Below the pieces are notes generated by a model that worked only from the letters and a program-made list of their open reading frames with translations, ran no database searches and was not told where the DNA came from. A DNA stretch of 25,498 nucleotides, from the NCBI GenBank assembly GCA_900299205.1, contig OMIW01000107.1:1-25498 (forward strand), written 5' to 3'. The stretch comes from Pseudomonadota bacterium (GTDB lineage Bacteria; Bdellovibrionota_C; UBA2361; OMIW01). Below are positions 1 to 8,358 of this stretch, piece after piece (position 1 is the stretch's first letter; each line of letters begins with the position of its first letter). Both the position numbers and the translations under genes were made by a program.

Positions 1-470
1 ACATAATGCAAAAATTGGCACCCATCGCCCGACTCAACCGCCTCAAGACGAAATCCATCCTCAAAGGGGGGCATGAATGTGTCCCCTTTTTGGTCGCCAT
101 CTATTAATGTAACGTGAGCTTCATCCCATACCCCGACAGTCTGGCGGTAGAGCGCCGCTCCACCAATAATCCAGTAGGCCTCGGCTGGATGCGCTTTCAT
201 CTCCTGAATCAATACCCCAAGATCGGAACAAACACGCACCTCAGGCGGATACCCCTCCTGCGTGCCTTTCGTCACGACGATATTGTGTCGCCCCTTGAGG
301 GGACGAGCATGCTCGGGCAGAGAATCGAAGGTCCGTCGCCCCATCACGACAGTCCCCCCTTTCGTCAATCGCGCGAACCGTCGCAAATCCTCCGGGACCT
401 GCCAAGGCAACGCACCCTCGTGACCAATAACTCTCCCCTTGTTCATCGCCACGATCGCCCGAATGGTCAT
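1..470 (-). CDS. folA: Dihydrofolate reductase (3' end cut by window edge)
   Basis: Reduces dihydrofolate to tetrahydrofolate with NADPH in the cytoplasm, regenerating the cofactor that the upstream thymidylate synthase oxidises. The window holds 156 codons of a family usually about 160 residues long, so only the last few are missing. Visible DHFR features are the N-terminal strand RAIVAMN, the Met20-type loop with LPW (residues 21-23), the catalytic acid Asp28 in PEDLRRF, the NADPH-binding VVMGRRTFDSL (41-51), and WIIGGAALYRQ (100-110). The ATG at 468-470 follows a near-perfect Shine-Dalgarno. It lies 44 bases downstream of the thyA stop on the same strand, so the two are probably one operon. 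The identification is secure; only the C-terminus is unseen. Confidence 0.95.
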   Translation of the reverse strand, partial: MTIRAIVAMNKGRVIGHEGALPWQVPEDLRRFARLTKGGTVVMGRRTFDSLPEHARPLKGRHNIVVTKGTQEGYPPEVRVCSDLGVLIQEMKAHPAEAYWIIGGAALYRQTVGVWDEAHVTLIDGDQKGDTFMPPFEDGFRLEAVESGDGCQFLHY

Positions 471-476
471 TGAGAG

Positions 477-483
477 CCTCCTT
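477..483 (-). promoter_or_regulatory. Strong Shine-Dalgarno of folA
   Basis: On the minus strand this reads AAGGAGG, six bases before the folA ATG. It fixes that start and shows that folA is translated independently of thyA. Confidence 0.8.
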
Positions 484-514
484 ATGTCAGGGGGGTTAAA
501 TCCCGCGCAGGGTC

Positions 515-1324
515 CTACACTGCGATGGGGAGTTTAATAGCTGGATGAGGATCATACCCCTCAAGTCGGAAATCTTCGTACCTGAACTGAAACAGATCGG
601 AAACCTCGGGATTGATCCACATAATCGGAAGTGGCCGAGGCTCGCGAGCAAGCTGTTCTCTGGCTCCGTCGAGATGATTGCGGTAGATATGGACATCACC
701 GAAAGTGTGAACAAATTCGTGCGGGCGCAACCCTGTAACTTGAGCTACCATCATCAGTAAAAGAGCATAGCTGGCGATATTGAACGGCACTCCAAGCATG
801 AGGTCAGCTGAGCGCTGGTAGAGCTGAAGGCTCAAGAACTCCCCTGAGACGTAAAACTGGAAAAGGGTATGACACGCCGGGGGGGCGACGTCTGGGAGAT
901 CCCCCGGATTGTACGAGATCACCAGATGACGGCGACTGTATGGATTTGCCTTTATAGCGGCAACAACCCCCCCCAGCTGATCGATGGTATCCCCCCGCGA
1001 TGTCTCCCACCGACGCCACTGCTTTCCATAGACGGGGCCGAGCTCTCCTGAAGAATCTGCCCATTCGTTCCAGATGGTAACCCCGCGATCAGTCAGGTAC
1101 GAGATATTGGTATCTCCCTTGAGGAACCATAACAGCTCATAGATGATTGATTTGAGGTGAACTTTTTTTGTCGTTACAAGCGGAAAGCCCTCGGCAAGGT
1201 TGAATCGGAGCTGTCGACCAAAAACCGATAAGGTCCCCACTCCCGTTCGGTCAGGACGGATATCGCCCGAATCCGGGGCACCATGCCTCAGAACGTCGGA
1301 TACTAAATCTAAGTATTGCTTCAT
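515..1324 (-). CDS. thyA: Thymidylate synthase (ThyA type)
   Basis: Methylates dUMP to dTMP using methylene-tetrahydrofolate, which leaves dihydrofolate for the downstream DHFR. The 269-aa product is close to the classical ThyA length (about 264). Visible motifs are RPDRTGVGT near residues 23-31 (phosphate-binding Arg), the active-site Cys151 in [21 protein letters not shown] (130-140), and [20 protein letters not shown] (170-189). This is the folate-dependent ThyA, not the flavin-dependent ThyX. The ATG is preceded only by a weak purine stretch (GAGAGGG), but the N-terminus matches the family. A sigma70-like promoter lies just upstream. The divergent neighbour across a 200-base gap is an unrecognised protein. 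Confidence 0.97.
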   Translation of the reverse strand: MKQYLDLVSDVLRHGAPDSGDIRPDRTGVGTLSVFGRQLRFNLAEGFPLVTTKKVHLKSIIYELLWFLKGDTNISYLTDRGVTIWNEWADSSGELGPVYGKQWRRWETSRGDTIDQLGGVVAAIKANPYSRRHLVISYNPGDLPDVAPPACHTLFQFYVSGEFLSLQLYQRSADLMLGVPFNIASYALLLMMVAQVTGLRPHEFVHTFGDVHIYRNHLDGAREQLAREPRPLPIMWINPEVSDLFQFRYEDFRLEGYDPHPAIKLPIAV

Positions 1325-1363
1325 CCGATTTGCCCTCTCATTCAGGATTCCCTGCCCTCCCCG

Positions 1364-1392
1364 ATAAGAGCGTAGGAAGGCCGGACTGTCAA
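1364..1392 (-). promoter_or_regulatory. Sigma70-type promoter for thyA-folA
   Basis: Read on the minus strand, a perfect -35 box TTGACA (1387-1392) is followed after exactly 17 bases by TCTTAT (1364-1369), which matches four of six -10 positions. Transcription would start near 1356, about 30 bases before the thyA ATG. This is the best promoter match I saw in the window. Confidence 0.6.
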
Positions 1393-1429
1393 GACTACCC
1401 CCCTTATTGGCACTAAGCGTACATTTGGT

Positions 1430-1450
1430 CTAACATTCTAATAATGTTAG
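1430..1450. promoter_or_regulatory. AT-rich dyad in the divergent gap (possible operator)
   Basis: A perfect 8-base inverted repeat, CTAACATT and AATGTTAG, is separated by five bases. It sits about 40 bases upstream of the thyA -35 box and about 80 bases before the divergent gene. Two arms of this size around a short spacer are typical of a binding site for a dimeric regulator. A hairpin role is also possible because the gap has no other clear structure. Confidence 0.35.
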
Positions 1451-1527
1451 GAACCAGCCAAAGTTCAAAGCGGGTGATAATTCGTTCTTGAGGGCCTTTC
1501 AGGCTTCCCTTATTCCTAGTCGGAGGA

Positions 1528-3600
1528 TTGGAGTCGAACGAGGTGAACAGCAGTGTCAAACAACGGCGCGCGCGTGCTCGGGAGTTGTCCGATCTCGGAG
1601 AGATCGCATCTCATTTCCGAGATTTATTGCGCCGTATCTGCACCAATGAGAGCCGGGTACACCCCTCAATTCCGATACCATCAAAGGTCCAGAATACCCT
1701 CGATAGGTGGTTAGACTTACTCAAAGAGGGGGCATTCTCGGTTGCATCTTCAGCCGAATGGATTCCTCATCCCGATATTGACCCGCTCCTTGATGGTGCA
1801 GAAGGAATAGCTGCAACACTCCGTGCAATTGTTACTGGATTAGAGCGTTGCTCGGCAAATGCATCTCTCGGAACCCCTCTTTTTGCGAAAGAACTTCGGG
1901 GTGCTCGCGAAATTTTAGGGCAGATGCCCTTCGGCGTCCCCGAAAACCGTCGTTCATTCATCATCGCGGTTCTATCTCTCACTCTCGCGACGACTCCCCG
2001 ATCATGTATCAGACGAGCAATGGCCTTCTACGAGGTGTTCGGTCAAGAGTTCAATGAATTTGTTCCGTCAGGGGATGAAGCTGCTTTCGTGCACCGCATC
2101 GCTCTCCTTCGGGTCTGTGATGATCTCGCACAGGGGTCGATACGAACCTTTCGTCACTTCGTCGAGAGTGCTTTTCGGGGAAGCCATCCGATGCCGATGC
2201 GTCATATCAGGGACGCTGCATTCCGGGGGGCGGAAAGGGCTCTCGAACGAGTGCATGCAAAACCATCAAAAGGACGTCTCGAGTCGCTCGCTTTTATTGT
2301 CGCCCTTGGTGGAGCACAATTACCCGATGTGTGGGAGGTTTTACGCCCTCTGACCACCCGATTAGCCAAAACCGATCCTTCGCTGGCACATTATATTGTG
2401 GATCTCTTTTTTCCGGTGAGCACGAAAGGTGCCCCTCATGCTGACGACTATCTTCGCCGCGAAATCCAGCTTTTCTTCGCACTCGATCAAACCATCGCAA
2501 CGAGGATGCAACGACACCTCACCGGATACTTCCCGCTCGATTGGGAGAATGTGCTTCGGGGGCGTATACCGAACCTACCGCCAGCGGTTCGGGGGTTTTC
2601 TTCAGACGCGGATCCGCAACTACTCAAGCACCACCTTGTTGATCACTACGTCCCCGCACGTCGTTCGCAAAGGATTGCAAACGGCGTGGAGATTATCCCT
2701 GCTCAAGCAACCGCATTAGGCCGACTCACTACGGAGCTATTTTCGATCGGATACGGGGCGTACATCACTTTTGTTCCACAATCAGGCATCGAGTGTCAGT
2801 ATGCCCCTCGACCACATTCACTTGTGCTTTCTGCCTCGTGCATCGATCCCCGTTCGCATCCCGGTGAATTGTATCTGGCCCTAGGAAAAGCTCTCTACCA
2901 AATGCCTCTTAAGGGAACCTCTATTCGGCTGTCACCCTCGCCCCTTTCGGTAATTTCGCACCTCCATCAAACGGAAGATTCGCCCCCTGAGATACTTCCG
3001 TTCTCTGTTGTGTGTTCCCTGCTCTTCGAGGTTCGGTGGCTTGGCAAAAGGGTTCTCGGATTGTTGCGAGGTGATGGCATCCCCCATACCGAGGATGAAC
3101 GACTCATCCGAAACCACTATGACCGACAGATGCGAGCTCGGCTCCTCGAGGCCGAAGCAAAATACCGAGGATGTTGTGAGCAACTGAGTCTCGTAACTGA
3201 CTATTTTCAGGGGCGACGTGACGGGGCCGTCGACATTTCCTACCATCCTGATTGGCTCGGCATTTACACCGCTGCAATCGGCGTGTCACTTCCTCGGGGC
3301 ATGACAACGGTTTATGTACCTCTTCCCGCGATGACCGCGATTACTCTCTCGGAGGTCGATCAACATATTTTCGACCAGCTCGTTGGCGTCGAGCCGATGT
3401 TGCGAGAGCTTTTTGCCGAGACGATAAAGAGCGTCGATCACGCCCTCTCCCCTTACCCGGCCATGCGCCCCCTCCTCGAATTTGTACGAGCCTCAGAGCG
3501 GCGTCGTTCGCGGGGAGGTGCACTCCGGCTCCTGTCCTCCTGCTCCCGCTCTCTCGTCAATAGAACGGTGGGCACTCTGAAGGCTTGTATCGGACGATAG
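1528..3600 (+). CDS. Unrecognised 690-aa protein
   Basis: I do not recognise this family. The frame is open for 690 codons and has coding character, so it is very probably a real gene. The N-terminus is basic (KQRRARARE, residues 11-19) and the body looks like a soluble, mainly helical protein, with no signal peptide or clear membrane segment. Local features include a charged helix-rich stretch around 525-560 and an Arg-rich C-terminal tail (about 660-690). I see no nucleotide-binding, nuclease or protease motif. The start is uncertain: the TTG at 1528 sits only one base after GGAGG (1522-1526), while the in-frame GTG at 1543 has GGAG nine bases upstream and may be the true start. It is divergent from thyA and 168 bases ahead of cysK, which gives little functional hint. 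Confidence 0.72.
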   Translation: MESNEVNSSVKQRRARARELSDLGEIASHFRDLLRRICTNESRVHPSIPIPSKVQNTLDRWLDLLKEGAFSVASSAEWIPHPDIDPLLDGAEGIAATLRAIVTGLERCSANASLGTPLFAKELRGAREILGQMPFGVPENRRSFIIAVLSLTLATTPRSCIRRAMAFYEVFGQEFNEFVPSGDEAAFVHRIALLRVCDDLAQGSIRTFRHFVESAFRGSHPMPMRHIRDAAFRGAERALERVHAKPSKGRLESLAFIVALGGAQLPDVWEVLRPLTTRLAKTDPSLAHYIVDLFFPVSTKGAPHADDYLRREIQLFFALDQTIATRMQRHLTGYFPLDWENVLRGRIPNLPPAVRGFSSDADPQLLKHHLVDHYVPARRSQRIANGVEIIPAQATALGRLTTELFSIGYGAYITFVPQSGIECQYAPRPHSLVLSASCIDPRSHPGELYLALGKALYQMPLKGTSIRLSPSPLSVISHLHQTEDSPPEILPFSVVCSLLFEVRWLGKRVLGLLRGDGIPHTEDERLIRNHYDRQMRARLLEAEAKYRGCCEQLSLVTDYFQGRRDGAVDISYHPDWLGIYTAAIGVSLPRGMTTVYVPLPAMTAITLSEVDQHIFDQLVGVEPMLRELFAETIKSVDHALSPYPAMRPLLEFVRASERRRSRGGALRLLSSCSRSLVNRTVGTLKACIGR

Positions 3601-3688
3601 GGCACACATCGGAGGTTTGTCTGGCCCTTTGAGCAATCCACGGGTGGTCGACCTGTTCGCTGGTATGGTATAGGGCCAAGAGGGAGCT

Positions 3689-3704
3689 CGTTGCAAGGGC
3701 AACG
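3689..3704 (+). other. Short hairpin between the 690-aa gene and cysK
   Basis: CGTTGC and GCAACG form a perfect 6-base stem around a 4-base loop, about 65 bases ahead of the cysK start. There is no following T-run, so it is not a classical terminator. It could lie in the cysK leader. A TG-extended, -10-like stretch (TGGTATGGTATAGG, 3659-3672) just upstream would suit a cysK promoter, but no -35 box is evident. Confidence 0.25.
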
Positions 3705-3768
3705 GTACGCGTTATTCCTTTCCCCTGATTCATCCCTTATACGTCCATCTGAGCGGAGGCTTCTTCCC

Positions 3769-4698
3769 ATGAAGGCACAGACGATTCTCGACACCATAGG
3801 CTCAACTCCTCACCTGAGGATTAATCGCCTCTTCGGCGATACTCATGAGGTTTGGTATAAACTTGAACGCTCAAATCCCTGTGGCAGCATCAAAGACCGA
3901 ATTGCGCTTTCAATGATCGAGAGCGCTGAATGCAACGGAATGCTTCGCCCGGGGATGACTATTGTTGAACCGACATCGGGAAACACGGGAATCGCGCTCG
4001 CGATGGTGGGGGCAGTGAGGGGTTATCGAGTTATTCTCGTCATGCCCGAATCGATGTCAATCGAGCGCCGAAGGTTGATGTTGGCGTTTGGGGCAGAGCT
4101 TGTACTCACTCCTCGGGAGCGGGGAATGCCGGGAGCCATCGCCCGGGCTCGTGAAATCAGAGAGGAGATTCCTCTCAGCTGGATGCCAATGCAGTTCGAT
4201 AATCCAGCAAACACCGAGGCTCACCGAAAGACAACCGCTCTCGAGATCCTCCGCGATTTTCCGGAGGGGATAGATGTTATAATTACAGGTGTTGGCACAG
4301 GGGGTCATATAACTGCTTGTGCAGAGGTCCTCAAAGAAAAGTGGAAGCAGCTAAAAGTATTCGCGGTTGAACCCGCAAAGTCCCCCGTCCTGAGTGGCGG
4401 TACCCCCTCCCCTCACAGGCTTCAGGGCATCGGCGCGGGATTTGTCCCCTCAATTCTTGATACATCTCTTCTTGACGGCATCATTCAGGTACAAGAGGAG
4501 GATGCCTTTCGATACGCCCAGCGGTGCGCTCGCGAAGAGGGTGTCCTGGTCGGTGCTTCTTCAGGCGCGACCCTCGCAGCGATCGCGCAGAAGATTCCAG
4601 AAATCGCTCCCCGCTCCCGAATTCTCGGCTTTTGCTACGATACCGGCGAGCGATACCTGTCAGTCGACGGTTTTTACCCGAGCGAGACCCCCTCGTAA
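3769..4698 (+). CDS. cysK: Cysteine synthase (O-acetylserine sulfhydrylase), PLP-dependent
   Basis: Makes cysteine from O-acetylserine and sulfide in the cytoplasm. From the ATG at 3769 it is 309 aa, the normal CysK length. The fold-type II PLP signatures are all visible: the Schiff-base Lys42 in NPCGSIKDR, the substrate loop PTSGNTG (68-74), the phosphate-binding loop GVGTGGH (usually GTGGT), and GASSGA near the C-terminus, whose Ser contacts the pyridine nitrogen. The frame extends 26 codons further upstream, but the ATG at 3769 follows GGAGG (3755-3759) by nine bases and matches the family N-terminus, so I prefer it. Cystathionine beta-synthase or CysM are alternatives; length and motifs favour CysK. 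It follows the 690-aa gene on the same strand. Confidence 0.93.
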   Translation: MKAQTILDTIGSTPHLRINRLFGDTHEVWYKLERSNPCGSIKDRIALSMIESAECNGMLRPGMTIVEPTSGNTGIALAMVGAVRGYRVILVMPESMSIERRRLMLAFGAELVLTPRERGMPGAIARAREIREEIPLSWMPMQFDNPANTEAHRKTTALEILRDFPEGIDVIITGVGTGGHITACAEVLKEKWKQLKVFAVEPAKSPVLSGGTPSPHRLQGIGAGFVPSILDTSLLDGIIQVQEEDAFRYAQRCAREEGVLVGASSGATLAAIAQKIPEIAPRSRILGFCYDTGERYLSVDGFYPSETPS

Positions 4699-4963
4699 GT
4701 CCATCCCTCTGCTACTAAAACCGCGATACTGCATCGGCATTCGGCGAGCTCGTCAGGTAGTCTGTGGTAGAGGACCAAATCGTGCCTCACGAAGCTCTCA
4801 AACCTTCCCCAGGGGCGTGCCTAGGGGGCACCTCTTTATCAAAAGGGCTTTACCCGAGGTCTCTGAGACCCTTTACTCGGGGTCTCTGAGACCACTGCGG
4901 CCCCCCACTCTTGAGGTCAATAGGTCACCAGGATAGAGTGTGATCAGATAACGGCAGACCAAG
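4699..4963 (+). other. Intergenic region after cysK with hairpin and tandem palindromes
   Basis: These 265 bases hold no credible gene; the open frame crossing them is an out-of-frame shadow of cysK. An inverted repeat GTGCC (4817-4821) and GGCAC (4827-4831), followed by CTCTTTATC, could be a weak cysK terminator. A tandem palindromic repeat follows and is listed separately. Confidence 0.4.
4848..4893 (+). repeat. Two tandem 23-base repeats, each with a GGTCTC/GAGACC palindrome
   Basis: The 23-base unit at 4848-4870 is repeated head to tail at 4871-4893 with 21 of 23 bases identical. Each copy ends in the same 13-base dyad, GGTCTC-T-GAGACC (4858-4870 and 4881-4893). Two helically spaced dyads about 75-115 bases ahead of a gene look like a double operator. 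They could also be a short two-copy remnant of a larger repeat. Confidence 0.6.
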
Positions 4964-5653
4964 TTGATGAAGATGCTATTCCAATCGGACCCTTTTCGCG
5001 TTTCCCTCTTCGCTCGATACATCTGGACACCGCTCTGTGTCCTCCTCACGGCGTGCGCCCCCCATCTTGGGCGCTCCCTCGTGATTACTGAGGTCCCGCC
5101 TCACTTTTCGCAGTCAGGGACACCCTTGTCGTGGAGCAGGCTGACTTTGTCGATTGAGCCTCCATCGATACTTCCCGAGCGGAGTATCGGTGCATTCATC
5201 GATGGGCGGTTTGTCCCGGTGGAGGGTCCGACTGACTCGGTCATCGGTGACGCACTCCGTAACCGAATCATCCGGGCGGGAGGCCATCTCTCTCCGAGTG
5301 CCCCCGTAATGATCGCGAGCCAGGTAAATGATTGGCAGATGGAAGTGTCACCCGGGTTTCCCACATCCGGCGCCGAAGCCCGCGCGCAGATAACTCTCGA
5401 GGCGAGGGAGCTGACGGGTAAGGTGATCTACCGAGCCACCTATTCGGGTGAAGCCCAGCGAACCGGAAGTTATTTAGACCGTGGCCTCGCCGAAGAGACC
5501 ATGATATCCGCAATGGGCCACGCGCTCGATGAGATTGTCCTCGATGGAAGGCTGATTCGCTCGATACAAGCCTCTGAGGAGAACAAAAAGCCCTCATCGT
5601 CCCGTTTTAAGGGGAAGGAACCGACCCCCGCCTTTAACGACTTTCGGTATTGA
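4964..5653 (+). CDS. Putative outer-membrane lipoprotein, YajG-like
   Basis: A 229-aa protein with an N-terminal hydrophobic stretch ending in a lipobox, LLTAC (Cys31 counted from the TTG), so it should be processed by signal peptidase II and lipid-anchored. The mature part resembles the YajG lipoprotein layout: a first beta-rich segment, a small central DALRNRIIRAGG helix, then alternating strands with EARAQITLEAREL and YRATYSGEAQRTGSY, and a final helix AEETMISAMGHALDEIV. The C-terminal 30 residues are polar and lysine-rich. The function of YajG-type proteins is not well defined. The start is ambiguous: TTG 4964, ATG 4967 and ATG 4973 are all in frame and none has a strong Shine-Dalgarno. 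ATG 4967 or 4973 is more likely and leaves the signal intact. Lipoprotein status is firm; the family assignment is moderate. Confidence 0.7.
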   Translation: MMKMLFQSDPFRVSLFARYIWTPLCVLLTACAPHLGRSLVITEVPPHFSQSGTPLSWSRLTLSIEPPSILPERSIGAFIDGRFVPVEGPTDSVIGDALRNRIIRAGGHLSPSAPVMIASQVNDWQMEVSPGFPTSGAEARAQITLEARELTGKVIYRATYSGEAQRTGSYLDRGLAEETMISAMGHALDEIVLDGRLIRSIQASEENKKPSSSRFKGKEPTPAFNDFRY

Positions 5654-5824
5654 ACCAAAGATTCTCTCACCCCTCCCTTTTATTTATTTGTTTTGACTCC
5701 TCAATCGTGTACAGTCTCGGCAGAGGTGTATGAAAGTCAGACATCCTCGGAGAGGAGCTCGGCTGGCTGCGTGGGTTTATCACGAATCTCCGATAACCCC
5801 CTCTCGCCTTGTTAGTCGTCGATA

Positions 5825-5838
5825 CCGACCCCGGTCGG
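5825..5838. promoter_or_regulatory. Dyad upstream of the DksA-family gene
   Basis: CCGACC and GGTCGG form a 6-base inverted repeat with a two-base centre, 33 bases ahead of the ATG. A TTGACT hexamer lies further upstream (5693-5698) but has no -10 at a proper distance, so I do not call a promoter. The dyad may be a regulator site. Confidence 0.25.
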
Positions 5839-5871
5839 ATGTAGTGCAAAACTTGTCCAGTAGAGGAACCT

Positions 5872-6300
5872 ATGTCCGCTATGAAAAAAAAGGACCTCGA
5901 CACCTTCAACGCTTTACTGTTGGAAGAAAAGCGAAAAATATCCCGGCATCTCGAAGATCTGAGCGATTCGGCTGAGTCTGAGCTTGAGATCGGCAGTGGC
6001 GACTCCGTTGATATCGCTTCTCTTGAAATCAGCCAGGCATCACTCCAAAAAATCGGGAAGCGCGAAGCGTATCTCCTCAAAAAGATCGAACTCGCTCTGA
6101 AAAAAATCGAAGACGGAACATTCGGCGAATGTGAGTCCTGTGGTGAAGCAATTGGCGTCGCACGACTCATGGCACGGCCCGTTGCTCAACTGTGCATTGA
6201 TTGCAAAACAGAACAGGAGAATGTCGAGCGTCGTTTTAGTGCTCGAGAGAGAGGGGCCGCCTCGGATTCTCGTGATGTCGAGGACATCGAGGAATTTTAG
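5872..6300 (+). CDS. dksA: DksA/TraR-family zinc-finger transcription regulator
   Basis: Family members enter the RNA polymerase secondary channel and, with ppGpp, tune rRNA and amino-acid promoters. The 142-aa product has the DksA layout: an N-terminal helix (about 5-33), a coiled-coil hairpin whose tip carries DxxDxA (Asp44, Asp47, Ala49), a return helix (about 50-80), and a four-cysteine zinc finger CESC...CIDC (Cys87, 90, 108, 111) followed by an acidic tail. The acidic tip residues used by active DksA are present. The ATG follows GAGGAA (5863-5868). The C-terminal acidic extension makes it longer than the minimal family. It could be a DksA paralogue rather than the main DksA; a single window cannot decide. 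Confidence 0.88.
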   Translation: MSAMKKKDLDTFNALLLEEKRKISRHLEDLSDSAESELEIGSGDSVDIASLEISQASLQKIGKREAYLLKKIELALKKIEDGTFGECESCGEAIGVARLMARPVAQLCIDCKTEQENVERRFSARERGAASDSRDVEDIEEF

Positions 6301-6368
6301 TACCACCTCTCAGCTCAACTCGACGACTCGATGGTGAATTTTCAGCAAGATAATATTGTGATGCCACC

Positions 6369-7313
6369 GTGGATCCGAGCACGACTACCTGTTACGCCCA
6401 TGCAAAGGTTAATCTAGCGTTACGGGTAGTCGGTCGTCAGGAGTCAGATGGCTACCATCTTCTCGAGATGGTAAACGCTGAGATCGCTCTCGCAGACGAA
6501 CTAACGATAGAACGACGGCAAGGGGGAGAACCAATAATCATCGCCGTTCAAGATGGCGCTCCTCCGCGAACTCCTGTAGCGGCTATCGAGGACCCGCATA
6601 CGAGCTCGCTTGGCAAAGCCTTCTCTCTCTTTTGCTCTGCCTTTTCCGTTACTGCATCAATTTCAGTGAGGTTAAAGAAGAGGATTCCGATTGGGGGGGG
6701 GCTCGGTGGGGGAACCTCGGACGCTGCCACCCTGCTTCGCTGGTGCGAGCTACATCTTCTTCCCCCAGCGCTCCAAGGAACCCCTGAGACGGAGCAGACC
6801 CTTCAAAGGATTGGTTGCGCGGTGGGGGCCGACGTCCCTTTTTCGCTCATCGGAGGGAGTTGCCTTGTAACGGGGATCGGTGAATCTGTCGAGCCGCTCC
6901 CTTGGTCACTGACCGGCGTACCGATCATCCTCGTCATCCCGCCCATTTCGATTCCGACACCCGAGGTTTTTCGGGCATTTCGAGAAGGGGGGTACTCGTT
7001 TTCTCCTCCCCACCTCAAAAAACTCCTCAACTCCCCCCCTCCTCAACCATCCCAGTTGGTCTTCAATGACCTCGAGCCCGTGGCTGCGCATGGCTGGCCT
7101 CTTGTCGGTACAGCTCTCGCTGCCCTCAGAGCCGACCCGTCGAATGGGCTCTCGCCTTTTCAACCCGTCATCGGAATGACCGGGTCTGGGTCGACCATTT
7201 TTTGTCTTCCCCCCACCTGGTCTACCTCGCAACAAGTCGAAAATAGATTGTTCGCAAGCGTAACCGATCGGGCTCCCGAAGGCTCTCTCTTTATACGGTC
7301 GGTGTTTCGTTAG
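6369..7313 (+). CDS. ispE: 4-diphosphocytidyl-2-C-methyl-D-erythritol kinase
   Basis: Phosphorylates CDP-methylerythritol in the MEP route to isoprenoids, so this organism uses that pathway. The 314-aa product is a GHMP kinase. The first strand AHAKVNLALRVVGRQESDGYH (10-30) carries the catalytic-site Lys13 and the DGYH substrate motif, the ATP loop IGGGLGGGTSDAA spans 108-120, GADVPFSLIGG contains the catalytic-type Asp155, and GMTGSGSTIF is the third GHMP motif. Only the GTG at 6369 is usable, because a stop lies six codons upstream. No clear Shine-Dalgarno precedes it. A GATAAT hexamer (6349-6354) just upstream is too close to the start to call a promoter with confidence. It follows dksA by 68 bases on the same strand. 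Confidence 0.95.
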   Translation: MDPSTTTCYAHAKVNLALRVVGRQESDGYHLLEMVNAEIALADELTIERRQGGEPIIIAVQDGAPPRTPVAAIEDPHTSSLGKAFSLFCSAFSVTASISVRLKKRIPIGGGLGGGTSDAATLLRWCELHLLPPALQGTPETEQTLQRIGCAVGADVPFSLIGGSCLVTGIGESVEPLPWSLTGVPIILVIPPISIPTPEVFRAFREGGYSFSPPHLKKLLNSPPPQPSQLVFNDLEPVAAHGWPLVGTALAALRADPSNGLSPFQPVIGMTGSGSTIFCLPPTWSTSQQVENRLFASVTDRAPEGSLFIRSVFR

Positions 7314-7440
7314 GGGCTCGGGTGAGACTAGAGCGGATGTTAGCAATCATTTTCCTTATTTCCCAGCATATCTCGTTAGAGCGCTTTGGGTAATCGCCGT
7401 AAGGGTGAAACGGAAAATGTCAGTTGATTGAGTGTGATGT

Positions 7441-8358
7441 ATGGCTCGCTTAATTGTATCCCTCCAATGCTTTGATGGATGGGCCAAAGAACCCACCGAT
7501 GTAGGGCATCTCCAGTCGACTTTGGGCTATATCACTCCCGTTGCAGATGGGTTTTTAATTCCATTATCTTTTCACGAATTGGAAGATCTCAGCGACGGAG
7601 GGATATCAGCTCTTCGCTCCCACGCGGTTCTTTCAGTGCTCCCCCACGGCACGGTCAGAGCAATTTGGGAACGCCCAGAGACAACGATCTGTCTCCCTCC
7701 GATCACCGATCTCATCGATGGAGCGGAGACCATGTTGGCGGAGATCTGGGCGGAAATCATGGAAAGCGTCGGAATATTCCGGTTTTGCCTGCCGGTCACA
7801 TCTGTCGAAGCCGCTCGACGCCTCCGCACGTTAACTGCTCAACTCTCTCCCTTTATCTCCCTGACCATTTGGGATGTCGGACATAATGCACGGGTTCATG
7901 ATGAGCTTACTGCCCTTATGTCAAACGATCCTCAGATTACATTCGCGGTGAACGCAAGTGACTGGATGACTGAAGATGCCGAGATAGGGCGAGTACGCAC
8001 CACCTCTTTTTCCCAGTCGCATGCGGATCGTTACTCGATGCTACGCTGGTCTGCACCATCATCCACGCACCGAGCCTACCAGAAGAAGCATTTCTCCTCG
8101 TATCTGGTAGCGGGGTCAGACCACCAAGAGCTGAGATGGCCGATACATGCACTTCCGCAGGACGGCTTCATCCTTGTTGAAGGGGCGACCCCAGCGAATG
8201 CCTCCCCTCTCCTCATGAGAGAACTTCAACGGGTCCGTGAACTCTGTCTCTCCACCCAGGGTACGGATATCCTTGAAAACAAATCGGCCGATACCATGAG
8301 TAGTCTTGCGCGTAAGACTCAGGGATCATCCCGCCTCGAAGCAGCTAATGGTTCATAG
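7441..8358 (+). CDS. Unrecognised 305-aa protein
   Basis: I do not recognise the family with confidence. The frame is intact and about 130 bases downstream of ispE. The protein looks cytoplasmic: no signal peptide and no membrane helix. It alternates short hydrophobic strands and helices (FLIPLSF 39-45, IFRFCLPVT and ISLTIWDVGHN further on), a pattern compatible with a barrel or Rossmann-like fold. A Trp/His-rich segment (RYSMLRW, SSTHRAYQKKHFSSY) precedes a strand-like DGFILVEGATP. The last 35 residues are polar and probably disordered. The ATG at 7441 has no obvious Shine-Dalgarno. It may be co-transcribed with ispE, but that alone does not suggest a role. Confidence 0.68.
   Translation: MARLIVSLQCFDGWAKEPTDVGHLQSTLGYITPVADGFLIPLSFHELEDLSDGGISALRSHAVLSVLPHGTVRAIWERPETTICLPPITDLIDGAETMLAEIWAEIMESVGIFRFCLPVTSVEAARRLRTLTAQLSPFISLTIWDVGHNARVHDELTALMSNDPQITFAVNASDWMTEDAEIGRVRTTSFSQSHADRYSMLRWSAPSSTHRAYQKKHFSSYLVAGSDHQELRWPIHALPQDGFILVEGATPANASPLLMRELQRVRELCLSTQGTDILENKSADTMSSLARKTQGSSRLEAANGS

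Noticed and set aside
4394-4936. A 180-codon plus frame ending in the post-cysK gap
   Set aside because: Overlaps cysK in another frame and has an Arg/Pro/Ser-rich shadow composition.
5693-5698. TTGACT as a -35 box for the DksA-family gene
   Set aside because: No -10 hexamer at 16-18 bases; the nearest candidates are spaced too short or too long.
5667-6170. A 167-codon minus frame
   Set aside because: Antisense to the DksA-family gene; serine/arginine-rich composition, with no ribosome site or domain.
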